Origin: an uncultured Treponema sp.
GTDB lineage: Bacteria; Spirochaetota; Spirochaetia; Treponematales; Treponemataceae
Direction of reading: 5' to 3'
NCBI GenBank assembly: GCA_937915735.1
Contig: CALGGS010000162.1
Location: 1-61,255 of the forward strand
DNA length: 61,255 bases
Below the pieces are notes generated by a model. It worked only from the letters and a program-made list of their open reading frames with translations, made no database searches and was not told the origin of the DNA. Below, one piece after another: positions 54,840-61,255 of the stretch (its first letter is position 1; every line of letters begins with the position of its first letter). The translations under genes and the position numbers were made by a program.

Positions 54840-55919
54840 TTACAAGCCTAGCTGTTCTTTTGTGTAGTAACCGCCATCTACGATAATAGACTGATAGTTG
54901 TCTTTGTCGACGGCAACTGGTGTACAAAGATATGAAGGAACGACAAGCTTTCCGTTGTTGTACTGTGTCGTATCGTTGATTTCTGGTTTTGTGCCTTTAA
55001 GAACTGCCTCAACCATTGTTACACACTTAGAAGCGAGCAAGCGAGTGTCCTTGTAGATAGACATTGTCTGAGTTCCGGCGATGATGTTTTTTGTAGCCAT
55101 AAGCTCAGCGTCCTGACCGGTGATGAGTGGCCAGTTTTCAGAAGTGTAGCCTGCACCTTCGAGGGCAGCCTTGATTCCATAAGCGAAGCCGTCGAAAGCA
55201 GAACAAGCGATATCGAGTTTTTCATCGCCGTAGAAGCCAGACAGATAGTTTTCTGCCCACTGCTGAGCTGTTTCCTGTGACCAGCGCAAGATACAAGTTT
55301 TTTCGAAAGAAGTTCGTCCGGTTTTGCATTTGAGAACGCCGCTTTCAAGATATGGGCCGAGAACCTCGATTACACCGTTGTAAAGGAACAAAGCGTTGTT
55401 GTCGTCTGGAGAACCCATAAAGAATTCGACTGTGTATGAGCGGCCTTCTGCCTGAGCGTTTTTAAGGTCTTTTTTGTCTTCGATGTATTTTGCGATTGCT
55501 GTTCCGACACCCTTATTGTCGAATGTAGCGTAGTAAGAAACTGCGTCTGTATCCATAAGGAGGCGGTCATAAGCGATTACAGGAATACCCTTTTGTTTTG
55601 CCTGATCAAGAACATTAACCAAAGCTGTCGAATCGATTGCTGCGATTACAAGGCAGTTTACATCTTTTGCGATTAAGTTCTCGATTTGAGAAACCTGCAT
55701 CTGAACATCGTCCTCTGCATACTGAAGGTCAACGGCATAGCCTTTTTCTTCGAGCTGCTTTTTCATATTTGCACCGTCGTTAATCCAGCGTTCAGAAGAC
55801 TGGGTCGGCATTGCGACACCTACAGTTTTTTTGTCAGCAGCCGCACCCTTTTTTTCGTTACAAGAAAACAGAGTGAAAGATAATGCTGCGATAGCAAGAA
55901 TTCCTAGAATTTTTTTCAT
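54840..55919 (-). CDS. ChvE-type sugar-binding lipoprotein
   Basis: The start at 55919 has GGAGG upstream and yields 359 aa with lipobox FTLFSC (Cys near residue 20). It is a type I periplasmic-binding protein: VGVAMPTQSSERWINDGANM, then VIAAIDSTALVNVLDQAK and PVIAYDRLLMD. These are the features of ChvE/multiple-monosaccharide binding proteins for glucose, galactose, xylose or arabinose. It heads the importer operon. Together with the alpha-galactosidase operon it suits galactose recovery. Confidence 0.9.
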   Translation of the reverse strand: MKKILGILAIAALSFTLFSCNEKKGAAADKKTVGVAMPTQSSERWINDGANMKKQLEEKGYAVDLQYAEDDVQMQVSQIENLIAKDVNCLVIAAIDSTALVNVLDQAKQKGIPVIAYDRLLMDTDAVSYYATFDNKGVGTAIAKYIEDKKDLKNAQAEGRSYTVEFFMGSPDDNNALFLYNGVIEVLGPYLESGVLKCKTGRTSFEKTCILRWSQETAQQWAENYLSGFYGDEKLDIACSAFDGFAYGIKAALEGAGYTSENWPLITGQDAELMATKNIIAGTQTMSIYKDTRLLASKCVTMVEAVLKGTKPEINDTTQYNNGKLVVPSYLCTPVAVDKDNYQSIIVDGGYYTKEQLGL

Positions 55920-55982
55920 TAATATGTCCTCCACATATATTTGAAATAATTTTTTGCCCTGAGCGCTTCAAGGCGTAAAATC

Positions 55983-56011
55983 ATTATCATACTAGATTTT
56001 TAGATTGTCAA
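55983..56011 (-). promoter_or_regulatory. Promoter of the ChvE/MmsAB operon
   Basis: Minus-strand -35 TTGACA (56011-56006), 17-bp spacer, -10 GATAAT (55988-55983). It is a near-consensus promoter with a leader of about 55 nt; no operator palindrome is obvious. Confidence 0.65.
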
Positions 56012-56059
56012 ATTTTTTGTAAGTAGTTTTTCGCTTTGTTTTTTGATATAATTCTCTCT

Positions 56060-56554
56060 ATGAGATTTTTTCACCTCAAATCGATTTTTGTTTTTATTTT
56101 TCTTCCTATTTCTTTCAGTGCTTTTGCAAATGTCGGACTTGGAGGCTCTTTTTCTTACAATGTATCTACCACTCCGTCTGAGGCCGTTTCATTCACGGTT
56201 CGCAGCGACAAATCTCCCTGGGGTGTTTTTTTAAATGCTCATCTAAAAAAAAATATCTTCTCAGTTTTTGTTGATGACTGGTTTGTAAACGAGCGAATCG
56301 CCGAGCACGCAGACTATTTCGTTCTTTGGGGAATCAGCGGCGGAGGCAGGGTAGATGACGGAATTTTTGAGATAGCGACGGGAAGCCGTTTTGGGGCTGG
56401 ATTGGATTTCTTTTTCTTTAAAAGACATATGGAATTTTTTGCACAGGCGGTCTGGAATCCATATTTTGGAGTCAAAAAAGAAGACGGAGGTTTTTCTCCT
56501 ATTATAAGACCTCTGAATTTTCCGTGCAGCGCGGGCTTAAGAATTTGGTTTTAG
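56060..56554 (+). CDS. Small exported barrel-like protein
   Basis: From the ATG at 56060 the product is 164 aa with a signal peptide ending near SAFA. The mature part has amphipathic strands (LGGSFSYNVSTTPS, GVFLNAHLKKNIFSVF) and ends in IWF, an aromatic terminus expected of outer-membrane barrels. The longer frame from 56036 is rejected because TATAAT at 56047-56052 lies inside it, 7 nt before the 56060 ATG. No family recognised. Confidence 0.6.
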   Translation: MRFFHLKSIFVFIFLPISFSAFANVGLGGSFSYNVSTTPSEAVSFTVRSDKSPWGVFLNAHLKKNIFSVFVDDWFVNERIAEHADYFVLWGISGGGRVDDGIFEIATGSRFGAGLDFFFFKRHMEFFAQAVWNPYFGVKKEDGGFSPIIRPLNFPCSAGLRIWF

Positions 56555-56602
56555 AATTTCTTTTAGATTGAAAAAAGTTCATTTTAATAGTAGAGTAGTG
56601 CT

Positions 56603-56965
56603 ATGTTCGATACAAAAGATACAGATTTTTTTGATGTTGAAGAAGAAGATTTTGACACGATTTTAGCTCCTGACATCAATTTTAAGGGAACAATCCGATT
56701 TAAAAAACCTTTTATGATTCGCGGAAATGTCACTGGAAACATCGACGCTACTAGTGATTTAGTCGTTGACTCAAACGCAAATGTTACTGCAGAAATCAAG
56801 GCGGACAGGGTTCTTGTCCGTGGCAATGTCGAAGGAAATATCAGCGCAAAAAATCTAGTTTTTGTAACAAGCTCTGGAAGCGTGGCAGGCGATATCATTT
56901 CAAAGGAAGTCGTTTTGGAGCCAGGCTCTCATTTTTCTGGCAAATGTACGATGGTCACGGAGTAA
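56603..56965 (+). CDS. Bactofilin
   Basis: This 120-aa protein consists of a short acidic N-terminus and a DUF583 beta-helix core of regular hydrophobic turns: FKGTIRFKKPFMIRGNVTGN, then SDLVVDSNANVTAEIKADRV, VRGNVEGNISA and GSVAGDIISKEVVLEPGSHF. Bactofilins polymerise into filaments without nucleotides and help shape cells and position envelope enzymes. In spirochaetes they affect helical form. It precedes the TPR-protein gene by 19 bp and is probably cotranscribed. Confidence 0.9.
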   Translation: MFDTKDTDFFDVEEEDFDTILAPDINFKGTIRFKKPFMIRGNVTGNIDATSDLVVDSNANVTAEIKADRVLVRGNVEGNISAKNLVFVTSSGSVAGDIISKEVVLEPGSHFSGKCTMVTE

Positions 56966-56984
56966 AATCTATTTGGAGTAAATT

Positions 56985-57605
56985 ATGAAAAAAATTTTTT
57001 TGCTTTTATCTTTTATCTTTTCATTGGGAATGGGCTTCGCTCAGTCAAAGCCAGATGCCCTTGTTCTTTATCGGCAGGGAAACTACGCTGACGCAATCAA
57101 GATTTGTGAGCAGGAAATCACGGCAAACCCGCGGAATATAGACTCTTACTGTGTTCTTTGCTGGTCACTCGTCCGAAACAGGCAGTACGCTGAGGGCGAA
57201 ATGCGCGCGGAAGAAGCCAGAAAAATCGCTCCTGGAGATGTCCGTTTAATGGAAATCCTGGCAGAAGCAAAATACTACCAGAACAAAAATGGCGAGGCAC
57301 TCGAAATGTTCCGGACATACATTGCAAATGCTCCTTCAAATGCGGCCCGAATCGGAAACGCTTACTACTATATGGGCGAAATCTTCATTCGACAGGGAAA
57401 GTATCAGCATGCGGACATTTCAATGACAACGGCAGTTTACACTGAGCCACTTGTTGACATTTGGTGGACTCGTTGTGGTTATGCCCGCGAAATGGCAGGA
57501 AGCTATGCTACGGCACTCGACGCTTACAACAAGGCAATCGAGCTTAAGGCCTCAAATGCCGACGCAATTCGCGGGAAAGAGCGAGTGACAGCCCGTCTTC
57601 GATAA
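56985..57605 (+). CDS. Exported TPR-repeat protein
   Basis: The 206-aa protein has a signal peptide (to GFAQS, about residue 20) and about four to five tetratricopeptide units, for example YRQGNYADAIKICEQEITAN, YYMGEIFIRQGKYQHADISM and AGSYATALDAYNKAIELKA. TPR arrays are scaffolds for protein binding, here on the periplasmic side. The stop codon overlaps the mtaB start (TAATG), so translation is coupled. Confidence 0.82.
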   Translation: MKKIFLLLSFIFSLGMGFAQSKPDALVLYRQGNYADAIKICEQEITANPRNIDSYCVLCWSLVRNRQYAEGEMRAEEARKIAPGDVRLMEILAEAKYYQNKNGEALEMFRTYIANAPSNAARIGNAYYYMGEIFIRQGKYQHADISMTTAVYTEPLVDIWWTRCGYAREMAGSYATALDAYNKAIELKASNADAIRGKERVTARLR

Positions 57606-59059
57606 TGTACAAAATTCATTTTGAAACTTTGGGCTGCCGGTTAAACCAAGCAGAAAGCGAGGGGGCGGCCCGATTTTTTACAGATTCACAATTTACCGTC
57701 TCTATGGAGCCGTTTACGGCAAAGTCTTTTGATGAGTCAGTCGTTCTTTGCGTAGTGAACACTTGCACTGTAACGGCAAAGGCTGAGCAAAAGGCCAGAC
57801 GAATTATCAGAATGTTGCTAAAAACTTGTCCGAACTCCGCTGTTCTTGTGACGGGTTGTTATGCTCAGGTTGAGGCGGAAGAAATAAAATCAATCGACAG
57901 GCGGGTCTGTGTCTTAAAAGGTCAGCAAAAGGGAAAACTCGCAGATTTGCCACCATTTTTAAAAGCATTTCTGGAGGGAGAATCTTCATCTTTAAATCCT
58001 GAAAGAATTGCACAGAAGGTGCAGGACTTTTTTGAAGAGGGGGCTTTTTCGTCTTCGACTCAAATTTTAAAAATCACCTCGCCGTTCAGACTTGCGACTG
58101 AAACCTTCATAAATCATTCACGCTCTTCGCTAAAAATTCAGGATGGCTGTAACTGTGTCTGTACATATTGCAGAATAAGGATTGCTCGCGGAAAATCAGT
58201 TTCTCTTGATGCAGCTACGGTGCTTGAGAGGGTAAAGGCACTGGAAAATTCCGGACAGAGCGAGGTTGTAATTACGACTGTGAACATCGCTCAGTATGTA
58301 AGTGAATACAATGGAAAAAGAGTTCGTTTTGCTGAGCTTTTGGAGCTAATTTTACAAAATACGCAGAAAATCGGAATCAGAATATCAAGCCTTTATCCTG
58401 AAATAGTAGACGAAAAGCTTGCTAAAATCTTTGAGAATCCTCGTGTCAGACCTTATTTCCATATTTCTGTCCAAAGCGGAAGCGATGAGATTCTTTCAAA
58501 AATGAAGAGGCCGTACAAAATTGAAGCTGTTTACAAGGCGACGGCCCTTCTAAAAAAAGCGAAAAAAAATCCTTTTCTTGCTTGTGATATAATCGCGGGC
58601 TTCCCGACAGAAAGCGACGGGGATTTTAACCTTACAATGAAAATGCTTGAAGAATGTGGCTTTACCTTTGTTCACGCCTTTCCTTTTAGCCCCCGTCCTG
58701 GAACAGAAGCTTTTAATATGCGCCCGATGGTTCCAAATTACGAGACAGACAAAAGAATTGCTCGCCTCGAAGAATTTAATCAAAAATCAAAAACGGCATA
58801 CATAAATTCCTTTGCAGGCCAGGTGCTTCCCGCTGTGTGCGAGACCGTTCACAGGGCAAATCGTTCTAAAATTGTAAGGGACAGAATTATAATTCACGCC
58901 GTAACGGAAAATTTCCTGCATTGCCAGCTCATTTTTGACAAGGGTGAGGAAAACCTTCCGAAAGCGGGAAGCGAAATCAAAGTAAAGATAATCCGTCCTC
59001 TGGAAAAAGACGAAAAAACAGGAGAAAGCGACACGCTGGCTCTTCTTTTTTCTCTTTAA
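57605..59059 (+). CDS. mtaB: tRNA t6A37 methylthiotransferase MtaB
   Basis: The 484-aa protein has the UPF0004 cysteines Cys11 (ETLGCRLNQAE), Cys54 (VVNTCTV) and Cys85 (VTGCYAQ) for the auxiliary cluster, and the radical-SAM CxxxCxxC at Cys182, Cys186 and Cys189. The C-terminal TRAM region is present. The ETLGCRLNQ start distinguishes MtaB from MiaB. It adds a methylthio group to t6A at position 37 of ANN-decoding tRNAs. The frame is about 40 residues longer than usual between the two clusters (residues 105-160). Confidence 0.9.
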   Translation: MYKIHFETLGCRLNQAESEGAARFFTDSQFTVSMEPFTAKSFDESVVLCVVNTCTVTAKAEQKARRIIRMLLKTCPNSAVLVTGCYAQVEAEEIKSIDRRVCVLKGQQKGKLADLPPFLKAFLEGESSSLNPERIAQKVQDFFEEGAFSSSTQILKITSPFRLATETFINHSRSSLKIQDGCNCVCTYCRIRIARGKSVSLDAATVLERVKALENSGQSEVVITTVNIAQYVSEYNGKRVRFAELLELILQNTQKIGIRISSLYPEIVDEKLAKIFENPRVRPYFHISVQSGSDEILSKMKRPYKIEAVYKATALLKKAKKNPFLACDIIAGFPTESDGDFNLTMKMLEECGFTFVHAFPFSPRPGTEAFNMRPMVPNYETDKRIARLEEFNQKSKTAYINSFAGQVLPAVCETVHRANRSKIVRDRIIIHAVTENFLHCQLIFDKGEENLPKAGSEIKVKIIRPLEKDEKTGESDTLALLFSL

Positions 59060-59089
59060 ATTTAATATTTTTCATTTTATAATTGTTAT

Positions 59090-59557
59090 ATGCTTGAAAT
59101 TTTGAATTTTATTTTCTCTCATCTTCCCTGGTTTTGGCTTTTTGTCATGATTCTTGCCATTGTTTTTGAGGCGATTACTTTTTCTTTGACGACAGTATGG
59201 GCGGCAATCTCTGCCCTCCTGATGGTTTTTCTCTGCCGTACGGGTCTTCCTTTCCGCTGGCAGCTTTTGATTTTCTTTATCATTACGATTCTTCTCATGA
59301 TTTTTACACGGCCTTTCGCTGTAAAAAAGCTCAAGCTGGGGCGTGTCACGACAAATGTCAATTCAATGGATGGGCAGGAAGTCCTCGTTGTCAAAAAAAT
59401 TACCAGATTTGAGAAAGGTGAGGTCAGGGCTTCAAACGGAGTCACATGGATGGCCGCCTGCTCTGAGAGTGCGGGGGAGGGTGAAATTCCTAAAGGTTCG
59501 GTTTGTCTTGTGGAGAGGGTAGAGGGAAATACCCTTGTAGTAAAGCTTAAGAATTGA
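59090..59557 (+). CDS. NfeD-family membrane protein
   Basis: The 155-aa protein has three or four membrane segments in residues 1-80 (FWLFVMILAIVFEAITFSL) and a C-terminal OB-fold domain (SMDGQEVLVVKKITRFEKGE, LVERVEGNTLVVKLKN), the short NfeD1b form. NfeD proteins partner with SPFH/stomatin proteins in membrane microdomains. A stub of such a partner follows at 59560. TATAAT at 59078-59083 ends 6 nt before the ATG; there is no Shine-Dalgarno. Confidence 0.85.
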   Translation: MLEILNFIFSHLPWFWLFVMILAIVFEAITFSLTTVWAAISALLMVFLCRTGLPFRWQLLIFFIITILLMIFTRPFAVKKLKLGRVTTNVNSMDGQEVLVVKKITRFEKGEVRASNGVTWMAACSESAGEGEIPKGSVCLVERVEGNTLVVKLKN

Positions 59558-59559
59558 TT

Positions 59560-59705
59560 ATGATTATTGAGTTAATTGGCTATCTTGTCTTGGTTCTGTT
59601 TTAATCATTGTCTCCATGCTGATGACTTCAGTGGTGTGGCATCGTATTATAAATACGGTCGGAAGCTCTGTCTTTACGGCTTATGCCCTGCCGATTCATT
59701 CTTAA
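59560..59705 (+). pseudogene. Stomatin/SPFH (QmcA-like) N-terminal remnant, frameshifted
   Basis: An ATG 3 nt after the nfeD stop opens MIIELIGYLVLVLF, then stops. Adding one T in the TTTT run at 59599-59602 would continue it as LIIVSMLMTSVVWHRII and on to a stop at 59705. The joined first 27 residues match the N-terminal membrane anchor of SPFH proteins, which normally continue into the VPQGY segment and are encoded after nfeD. The rest of the SPFH gene is absent; after TSVV the sequence is unrelated. It looks like a deletion remnant. Confidence 0.5.
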
Positions 59706-60100
59706 CCGACGGCGGCGATGAGGGAATCAGTCTGCCTTCTTTTAGTGCCTTCTGACGCAGACAGAATAAGGCGGAAAGCATCCTTGTTATCGTAGGCGTA
59801 TTCAAAAATCTCCCTCATGCCCCTGTCGGAATAGTCGAACATATTCTTTGCCCAGTCTGATTTTGGAATCTCCATGAATTCAGAGACGATTTTCTTAAAG
59901 TAGTCAAGCACATGGTTAGCGTGGGGGGCTACGAGAGCGTCAAAAAGCTCTTCCTTGCTCTTGTAGTAGCCGTAAAAGGCACCTGTGGTCACGCCGGCTT
60001 TTTTTACGATTTCCCTGAGGGAGGCACCCCTGAATCCTTTTCTTAAAAACTCGTCGGCTGCGATTCTATGAATTTTTTCGATGGTGGAAATTTCATTCAT
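59702..60100 (-). pseudogene. TetR-family regulator, truncated at the 3' end
   Basis: The 132-aa product has an intact N-terminal HTH: AADEFLRKGFRGASLREIVK and KKAGVTTGAFYGYYKSKEEL, typical of TetR. The C-terminal domain runs normally to ILSASEGTK (about residue 119) and then ends in RRQTDSLIAAVG, losing some 60-80 residues that the family normally has. The break faces the SPFH remnant, so one deletion may have damaged both. DNA binding may remain but dimerisation or ligand response is doubtful. The divergent promoter at 60114-60158 still has its repeats. Confidence 0.6.
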
Positions 60101-60113
60101 AAGAGAAATTGTA

Positions 60114-60158
60114 ATATAACACTGCTATATTGACAAGGGTAACGGTGTTATATATTAT
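60114..60158. promoter_or_regulatory. Divergent promoter region with TetR-like half-sites
   Basis: Plus-strand -35 TTGACA (60130-60135), 17-bp spacer and -10 TATTAT (60153-60158). Inverted copies of ATATAACACYG occur at 60114-60124 (ATATAACACTG) and, reversed, inside GTAACGGTGTTATATAT (60139-60155), the second covering the spacer. Repression by the adjacent TetR protein is the likely control. Confidence 0.6.
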
Positions 60159-60193
60159 GTTAGCATTGTTTAACAGCAGTGAGGCAAGAATAA

Positions 60194-60370
60194 ATGTCAT
60201 TCACCGATAATTTTGGAAATCCCCAGGGGCTTCTTGGGCGGATCATGCTTGTTACCATGGAAAGGGAGCATCTTCCCATGGCGAAATGGGCTTTTACCCA
60301 GTTTGAAGTTCCTCAAAGCGGAAAAATCAAGGAAGGCTTTTCTGTCTTGAAGGAGAAAAATAATGGATAA
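60194..60370 (+). pseudogene. Class I SAM-methyltransferase, N-terminal remnant
   Basis: A 58-codon frame with MSFTDNFGNPQGLLGRIML and MEREHLPMAKWAFTQFEVPQ matches the N-terminus of a class I methyltransferase family in which this is followed by the SAM-binding DIGCGGG loop. Here the frame moves straight to KIKEGFSVLKEKNNG and stops, overlapping the start of the next gene. The SAM-binding fold is missing, so it cannot be active. A GAGG signal precedes the ATG. Confidence 0.55.
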
Positions 60371-61031
60371 AAACAAAAATCTTGCTTTGTATGGAATAAT
60401 CGGAGCCGTCCTGTATGCGGTGGCCGATTTGTTTTTGTATGTAGGTCTTGAAATCGATTCTGGAAACATGCTTTCCTATTGTCATGTGGCAGAATGGCGG
60501 CTTATGGCTTCCATGTGGATAAGCCTTTTCGGAAGCTTCGGCCTCCTCTTTGGCTTTATAAGTCTGTATCAGCTTGTGAAAGTCTCTTTTGGCGAAAAGG
60601 CAAAATTCATAATGATTCTTCCCTTTCTTGCAGCCGGTGGAATTTTATACTGTCATTTTGTCCTTGGAGTTTACAATCCTCTCACCTATCAGGGGGCAAT
60701 AAAGGCGGGGATTTCGGAAAGTCAGATTGTAAAAATTCTTGAAAATGCCTCGGAATATTTGACTCCGTTTACAATGGCAATCGTACTTTCTGGCTACATA
60801 ACGGAGTTCATCGTGATTGTGGGAATCTTGAGCGGAAAATTCGGTCTCAAAAAACGCTTCCTTCTTTTTATGTACTTGGGATATGCAATTGTCTATGCCC
60901 TTGTGATTCTGATTGTAAAAATTTCAGGAGTGACAGGATTGCGTGGCGGACTTGAAAGCCTTTTTGAGACCACCTTCTTCTTGCCAGCATTTTTCGCGTG
61001 GAAGAAAAAGAGCGGCGGGGAAAATTCATGA
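60363..61031 (+). CDS. DUF6796-like integral membrane protein
   Basis: The 222-aa protein has about six membrane helices and short loops: LYGIIGAVLYAVADLFLYVG, FGSFGLLFGFISLYQLV, FLAAGGILYCHFVLGVY and YAIVYALVILIVKISG. It is the only complete gene in this degraded part of the locus. I think it matches an uncharacterised family (DUF6796), with moderate certainty. AAGGAG precedes its start, which lies inside the end of the methyltransferase remnant. Confidence 0.65.
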   Translation: MDKNKNLALYGIIGAVLYAVADLFLYVGLEIDSGNMLSYCHVAEWRLMASMWISLFGSFGLLFGFISLYQLVKVSFGEKAKFIMILPFLAAGGILYCHFVLGVYNPLTYQGAIKAGISESQIVKILENASEYLTPFTMAIVLSGYITEFIVIVGILSGKFGLKKRFLLFMYLGYAIVYALVILIVKISGVTGLRGGLESLFETTFFLPAFFAWKKKSGGENS

Positions 61032-61168
61032 AAAAATCTGTCTGGAATATTTTTGCGCCCATTTACGAGCGGGCCATGAAAAGCCAGATTGTGTCCGGGC
61101 GCATTGATTTACTGTATGCGGAATGTGCTTTTTTAGAAAATGAAAATATAACAGGAGGAAGAATATGA
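61028..61168 (+). pseudogene. Second methyltransferase N-terminal remnant
   Basis: A 46-codon frame starts MKKSVWNIFAPIYERAMKSQ, the N-terminus of another class I methyltransferase type (usually followed by YxxMY and the SAM-binding ELATGPG loop). It diverges after about residue 20 and stops at 61168. Start and stop overlap the neighbouring genes (ATGA). The SAM domain is missing. Confidence 0.5.
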
Positions 61169-61255
61169 CAAAAAGTTCACCAAAACAAAAATCTCCCCTC
61201 AGTCGTCTCTTGGACTTTGCGGGGGCTTATCGGTCGCTCACATTCGTTGGGCTTT
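61165..61255 (+). CDS. ABC exporter (MdlB-type), N-terminal part
   Basis: The 30 visible residues (MTKSSPKQKSPLSRLLDFAG, then AYRSLTFVGL) match the first transmembrane region of fused ABC exporters. GGAGGA precedes the ATG at a normal distance. The gene runs off the right edge. With the TetR gene and the membrane protein it suggests a regulated efflux operon. Confidence 0.6.
   Translation, partial: MTKSSPKQKSPLSRLLDFAGAYRSLTFVGL

Overview
The window looks like a low-to-moderate G+C spirochaete, most likely a host-associated Treponema (gut or rumen type). I base this on spirochaete-style lipoprotein signals (for example FSC and SSC lipoboxes), treponemal-type beta-barrel proteins, the gene mix (bactofilin, ChvE/MmsA-type sugar importer, GPH symporter, MtaB) and the AT-rich spacers. 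The species call is inference; nothing here is a taxonomic marker such as rRNA.

Region 1 (1-7.9 kb, minus strand) is a galactoside operon: outer-membrane barrel, GH36 alpha-galactosidase, a GT-B-like protein, a TetR regulator and a GPH sugar symporter. It is read from one promoter at about 7.9 kb that carries two TGATAGT-type palindromes, so the TetR protein probably controls its own operon. A partial RelE-like toxin gene lies at the left edge. Region 2 (8.0-12.9 kb, minus) is a cobalamin-riboswitch operon: exported cobaltochelatase CbiK, a NEAT-like surface protein, a substrate-binding lipoprotein and a FecCD permease. A 158-aa GGRPPK-motif gene with its own operator-bearing promoter is inserted among them.

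Region 3 (12.9-16.2 kb) is a plasmid-type replication and partition module: RepA-family initiator, a small acidic/basic partner protein, ParA, and at least 14 copies of a 17-bp iteron (consensus GTMACASTYTRTTTAAR) on both flanks. It sits among chromosome-like genes, so the window may come from a chromid or large plasmid, or a replicon may have integrated here. Region 4 (16.2-28 kb, plus) holds a beta-helix/InlB-repeat lipoprotein, an ankyrin protein next to an AAA+ ATPase, a GH18-like protein, an AddB-like nuclease and a GGDEF/EAL protein with a degenerate GGDEF. Region 5 (28-40 kb) is one 12-kb gene for a 4001-aa Ig-repeat surface lipoprotein.

Region 6 (40-45 kb) has a barrel protein coupled to cbiC, a DnaQ-like exonuclease and a phosphohexomutase. 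Region 7 (45-48.4 kb) is an AT-rich accessory island: a PD-(D/E)XK nuclease, a winged-helix regulator, a MotA-like cytoplasmic protein and a Fic protein. The nuclease and MotA-like genes share an identical operator/promoter layout. Region 8 (48.4-59.6 kb) has a second phosphohexomutase, RibD, a YkgJ-type protein, an MmsA/ChvE-type sugar ABC importer, a barrel protein, bactofilin, a TPR protein, MtaB and NfeD. Region 9 (59.6-61.3 kb) is a decaying efflux-type locus: a stomatin/SPFH N-terminal stub, a 3'-truncated TetR gene, two methyltransferase N-terminal stubs, an intact membrane protein and the start of an ABC exporter. Many genes lack a Shine-Dalgarno sequence and have a -10 box 5-9 nt before the start codon, which suggests that leaderless transcripts are common. 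I saw no tRNA, rRNA, CRISPR array or insertion sequence.
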